55,307 nucleotides of DNA, taken from assembly GCA_910586595.1 (NCBI GenBank), contig CAJUJB010000017.1:1-55307 (forward strand), read 5' to 3'. The translations under genes were made by a program, and so were the position numbers. Positions 52,656 through 55,307 of this stretch are shown here, piece after piece. The DNA is from an uncultured Muribaculaceae bacterium. GTDB taxonomy: Bacteria; Bacteroidota; Bacteroidia; Bacteroidales; Muribaculaceae. The stretch's first letter is position 1. Each line of letters starts with the position of its first letter. The notes under the pieces are model-generated. The model made no database searches and had not been told where the DNA came from. It saw only the letters and a list, made by a program, of their open reading frames with translations.

Positions 52656-52687
52656 TTTGGCAGCCCGTAGAGACGGTGTTAACTTTA
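52656..52687 (+). promoter_or_regulatory. Predicted promoter of the mutarotase-symporter operon
   Basis: TTTG at 52656-52659 and TAACTTTA at 52680-52687 (last base off consensus), spacing 20 bp. Transcription start near 52694; leader about 90 nt. Confidence 0.6.
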
Positions 52688-52783
52688 CACTCAAATTCAC
52701 ATATGTCGTGCGCCGTCTTACCTCGGCGCCTAATCATTATCTGCCTGACACTAATTTTTAACCTCATAATCATTGATTCCGCT

Positions 52784-53950
52784 ATGAAATCCGCCATGAG
52801 AATTGCCGCTGTGGCCACTTTATGCGCCATGGCCGGTGCGTGTGCCCATCAAGCCTCCACCGATAAAGCACTTACGCTCTCGGGGCTTGATCCTGATAAC
52901 TTCCGGGCCAAGTACAGAGGCGACTCCACTGCCTTATATACACTTACCAATGCAAATGGTATGGAAGTGTGCGTTACAAATTTTGGAGGCCGTATTGTAT
53001 CTGTATCTGTTCCTGACCGTGATGGTGTGTTCCGCGACGTTGTGCTCGGCTTCGACAGCATCGCGGATTATTTCCCCGAGAACAATCTTTCAGACTTTGG
53101 CGCAGCCATAGGCCGCTATGCCAACCGCATTAATCAAGGCCGTGTAGTGCTCGACGGAGACACTCTGAAACTCCCACGCAACAACTATGGCCATTGCCTG
53201 CATGGAGGCACCAATATGGGCTCCTTTGGCTGGCAATACAGGGTATACAGCGCAGAGCAACCCGACGATACGACACTTGTGCTTTCGATTGAGTCGCCCG
53301 ACGGAGACAACGGTTTCCCTGGCAAAGTGAATGCCGTGGTCACTTACCGCCTCACCTCAGATAATGCCATCGACATCGACTATAAGGCAACTACTGACCG
53401 GAAGACCATCATAAATCTTACCAACCACTCTTACTTCAATCTCTCGGGCGATCCTGAAAAAACTGTGGCTGATGATGAGCTTACAATCTACGCATCGGCA
53501 TTCACCCCTGTCGACAGCACCTTCATGACAACCGGAGAGATTGCTCCCGTCGCAGGTACCCCTCTCGATTTTACTGTAGCCAAACCGATCGGACGGGATA
53601 TTGATCAGCGCGATTGCGAACAGATCAAGAATGCCAACGGCTACGACCACAACTGGGTGCTTGATACCGCTGGCGATGACTCCAAAGTGGCTGCCACCGT
53701 ATACAGTCCTGCAAGCGGCATCGTGATGGACGTGTATACCAACGAGCCCGGCATCCAGGTGTATACCGGTAATTTCCTGGATGGTTCGGTTACTGGCAAG
53801 GGTGGCCATGCCTATCAGCAGCGCTCAGCCATATGTCTGGAGACCCAGCATTATCCCGATAGCCCCAACAAACCCCAGTGGCCTTCGGTTGTGCTTAATC
53901 CCGGAGAGACATATTCGAGCCATTGTGTCTACAAATTTTCGACCAAATAA
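52784..53950 (+). CDS. Aldose 1-epimerase (mutarotase) lipoprotein
   Basis: Interconverts alpha and beta anomers of sugars such as galactose, glucose or arabinose. The 388-residue protein starts at the ATG 52784 (alternative 52796) with a signal peptide and lipobox AGAC, Cys20, so it sits on a membrane, most likely periplasm-facing. The family signatures are ALYTLTNANGMEVCVTNFGGRIVSV, the catalytic His residues in NNYGHCLHGG and INLTNHSYFNLSG, and the base in the C-terminal GKGGHAYQQRSAICLETQHYPDSPN. It is followed by a sodium symporter gene 28 nt downstream; in Bacteroides thetaiotaomicron the pair heads the L-arabinose operon. Confidence 0.93.
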   Translation: MKSAMRIAAVATLCAMAGACAHQASTDKALTLSGLDPDNFRAKYRGDSTALYTLTNANGMEVCVTNFGGRIVSVSVPDRDGVFRDVVLGFDSIADYFPENNLSDFGAAIGRYANRINQGRVVLDGDTLKLPRNNYGHCLHGGTNMGSFGWQYRVYSAEQPDDTTLVLSIESPDGDNGFPGKVNAVVTYRLTSDNAIDIDYKATTDRKTIINLTNHSYFNLSGDPEKTVADDELTIYASAFTPVDSTFMTTGEIAPVAGTPLDFTVAKPIGRDIDQRDCEQIKNANGYDHNWVLDTAGDDSKVAATVYSPASGIVMDVYTNEPGIQVYTGNFLDGSVTGKGGHAYQQRSAICLETQHYPDSPNKPQWPSVVLNPGETYSSHCVYKFSTK

Positions 53951-53978
53951 TCGTTATTCTTAACCTCTAAATACTACC

Positions 53979-55258
53979 ATGCAATTACTCGACTGGCTCG
54001 TTATAGGGCTATTCTTTGTGGCGCTCATCGGTATAATCGTTTGGGTGGTGCGCCAAAAGCAGAATAATGCCGCCGACTACTTCCTCGGCGGAAAAGATGC
54101 GACATGGATTGCCATCGGCGCCTCTATATTCGCGTCCAACATCGGATCTGAGCACCTGATCGGTCTGGCTGGCTCGGGCGCTGCGTCCGGCATGGCCATG
54201 GCTCACTGGGAAATCCAAGGCTGGATGATTCTGATTCTCGGCTGGGTGTTCGTTCCCTTCTATAGCCGCTCTATGGTATTCACCATGCCTGAATTCCTCG
54301 AGCGCCGCTATAATTCGGCATCCCGTACAATCCTCTCGCTGATTTCGTTGATCAGCTACGTGCTTACCAAAGTGGCTGTGACTGTATATGCCGGTGGCCT
54401 TGTGTTCCAGCAGGTTTTCGGCATCGATACCCTCTGGGGAATCGACTTCTTCTGGATCGCCGCCATTGGTCTTGTTGTGATCACAGCGCTTTATACCATC
54501 TTTGGTGGTATGAAATCTGTGCTGTATACCTCCGTGCTCCAGACCCCGATTCTACTCCTTGGTTCACTGATTATACTTGTGCTCGGCCTCAAGGAACTTG
54601 GCGGCTGGGATAAGATGATGGAAATATGCTCCTCGGTTGAAGTCAATCAGTACGGCGATTCGATGACCAATCTCATCCGCGATAACCGCGACGCGCAGTT
54701 CCCATGGCTGGGTGCTCTGATCGGATCGGCTGTCATCGGCTTCTGGTATTGGTGTACCGACCAGTTCATCGTGCAGCGTGTGTTGTCGGGTAAAGACGAG
54801 CGCGAGGCACGTCGCGGTACAATCTTTGGAGCGTATCTCAAACTTCTGCCTGTATTCCTCTTCCTCATTCCCGGCATGATTGCCTTCGCTCTTCACCAGA
54901 GCACCGGTTCTTTCCTTCCGGTATTTGAGAATGGTAACCTCAACACCGACGCAGCGTTCCCAACCCTTGTGGCCAAACTTCTGCCTGCTGGTGTGAAAGG
55001 TCTGATCGTATGCGGTATTCTCGCTGCTCTGATGAGCTCGCTCGCATCATTGTTCAACTCCTCGGCAGCTCTGTTTACCATTGACTTCTATCAGCGTTAC
55101 CGCCCCAACACCGATCCGAAAAAGCTTGTCCGCATAGGTCAGGCCGCAACGGTTGTGATTGTAATCCTCGGTATTCTCTGGATTCCCATCATGCGCTCCA
55201 TTGGCGATGTGCTTTATCTTTACCTCCAGGATGTACAGTCGGTGCTTGCCCCCGGTAT
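53979..55258 (+). CDS. Sodium/sugar symporter (SSS family), 3' end missing
   Basis: Sodium-coupled sugar transporter of the SglT/STP4 type. The present part, about 426 residues, has the typical helix signatures: FLGGKDATWIAIGASIFASNIGSEHLIGLAGSGAASG, FYSRSMVFTMPEFLERRYN and YTIFGGMKSVLYTSVLQT, with membrane helices throughout. Genomic sequence ends at about 55258 in helix VLAPGI; the reading frame continues into adapter sequence to give a false tail. The true protein probably has a further 80-120 residues. The gene is likely the second of the mutarotase operon. Confidence 0.94.
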
Positions 55259-55307
55259 AGATCGGAAGAGCACACGTCTGAACTCCAGTCACCCTTAGGT
55301 ATCTCGT
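55259..55307 (+). other. Illumina TruSeq adapter with index, not genomic
   Basis: Bases 55259-55292 are the standard TruSeq adapter that starts AGATCGGAAGAGC and ends CCAGTCAC. The next eight bases (55293-55300) read as a sample index and 55301-55307 match the beginning of the post-index adapter part (ATCTCGT). On the plus strand this adds the false peptide tail RKSTRLNSSHP to the symporter; on the minus strand it yields the artificial start TGVQTCALPI. Confidence 0.98.

Noticed and set aside
52676..52783. 36-residue extension of the mutarotase
   Set aside because: It overlaps the -7 box of the promoter, and the lipoprotein signal begins at 52784.
55047..55292. Minus-strand frame that starts MTGVQTCALPI at the contig end
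   Set aside because: This start is a well-known translation of the Illumina adapter; the rest is the antisense of the symporter gene.
1..55307. Insertion sequence, prophage, integrase or toxin-antitoxin locus
   Set aside because: No transposase, integrase, phage structural gene or toxin-antitoxin pair was recognised, and no long direct or inverted terminal repeats were noticed by eye.

Overview
The window looks like one contig end from a Bacteroidales genome, most likely a Muribaculaceae-type gut commensal (inference). Evidence is the repeated Bacteroidetes promoter pattern (TTTG, about 20 bp, then TAnnTTTG) in front of many operons, few Shine-Dalgarno-like sites, TonB-dependent receptors with CarboxypepD_reg-like N-termini, a GH97 enzyme, DUF4374/PepSY iron genes, and gene neighbourhoods (DUF1599, BT_3928-like, tpiA, SPOR, folE; thrS-infC-rpmI) familiar from Bacteroides. 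No tRNA, rRNA, insertion sequence, prophage or CRISPR array was seen. The last 49 bases are Illumina adapter, so the right edge is an assembly artefact.

Layout. 1-2707 (minus): thrS-infC-rpmI translation operon. 2951-8839 (plus): dxr, rseP, an RlmI-like rRNA methyltransferase and a DPP III lipoprotein, followed by rpsO with its own promoter and terminator. 9586-13540 (plus): a tripartite TolC/HlyD/MFS drug-efflux operon with start/stop overlaps and a structured leader. 13625-17496 (minus): GH97 alpha-glucosidase-like enzyme, then the rtcB-prfH ribosome-repair pair. 17606-20362 (minus): a FadL-like outer-membrane protein and a Trp/Gly-rich secreted protein. 20618-27759 (minus): DUF308 membrane protein, YgiQ radical SAM, uvrB, an Ntn-hydrolase, queA. 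27894-30105 (minus): histidine kinase, LytTR regulator and PepSY-like secreted protein, coupled by 4-bp overlaps and divergent from an orphan RND pump (30264-33395). 33539-38630 (plus): a xusABC-type xenosiderophore system. 38760-41325: two convergent MFS exporters whose 3' ends overlap. 41420-44924 (minus): esterase-like lipoprotein, then a TonB receptor plus a heavy-metal-associated domain protein. 45144-48309: B12-type radical SAM, a small outer-membrane barrel and a GT2 glycosyltransferase. 48306-48497 (minus): a previously unannotated structured small RNA candidate with its own promoter and terminator. 48761-52516 (plus): DUF1599, DoxX/BT_3928-like protein, tpiA, SPOR protein, folE. 52784-55258 (plus): mutarotase lipoprotein and a truncated sodium/sugar symporter behind a palindromic operator, probably the head of an arabinose operon.

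Themes. Housekeeping translation, isoprenoid, envelope and DNA-repair genes are interleaved with envelope transport: three efflux routes, two TonB receptors, two more outer-membrane barrels. The most noteworthy items are the rtcB-prfH rescue module, the xus-like siderophore operon with a His/Arg/Gly repeat insertion, the HK-LytTR-PepSY cassette, the small RNA, and several palindromes placed in core promoters (uvrB, rpsO, RND pump, mutarotase).
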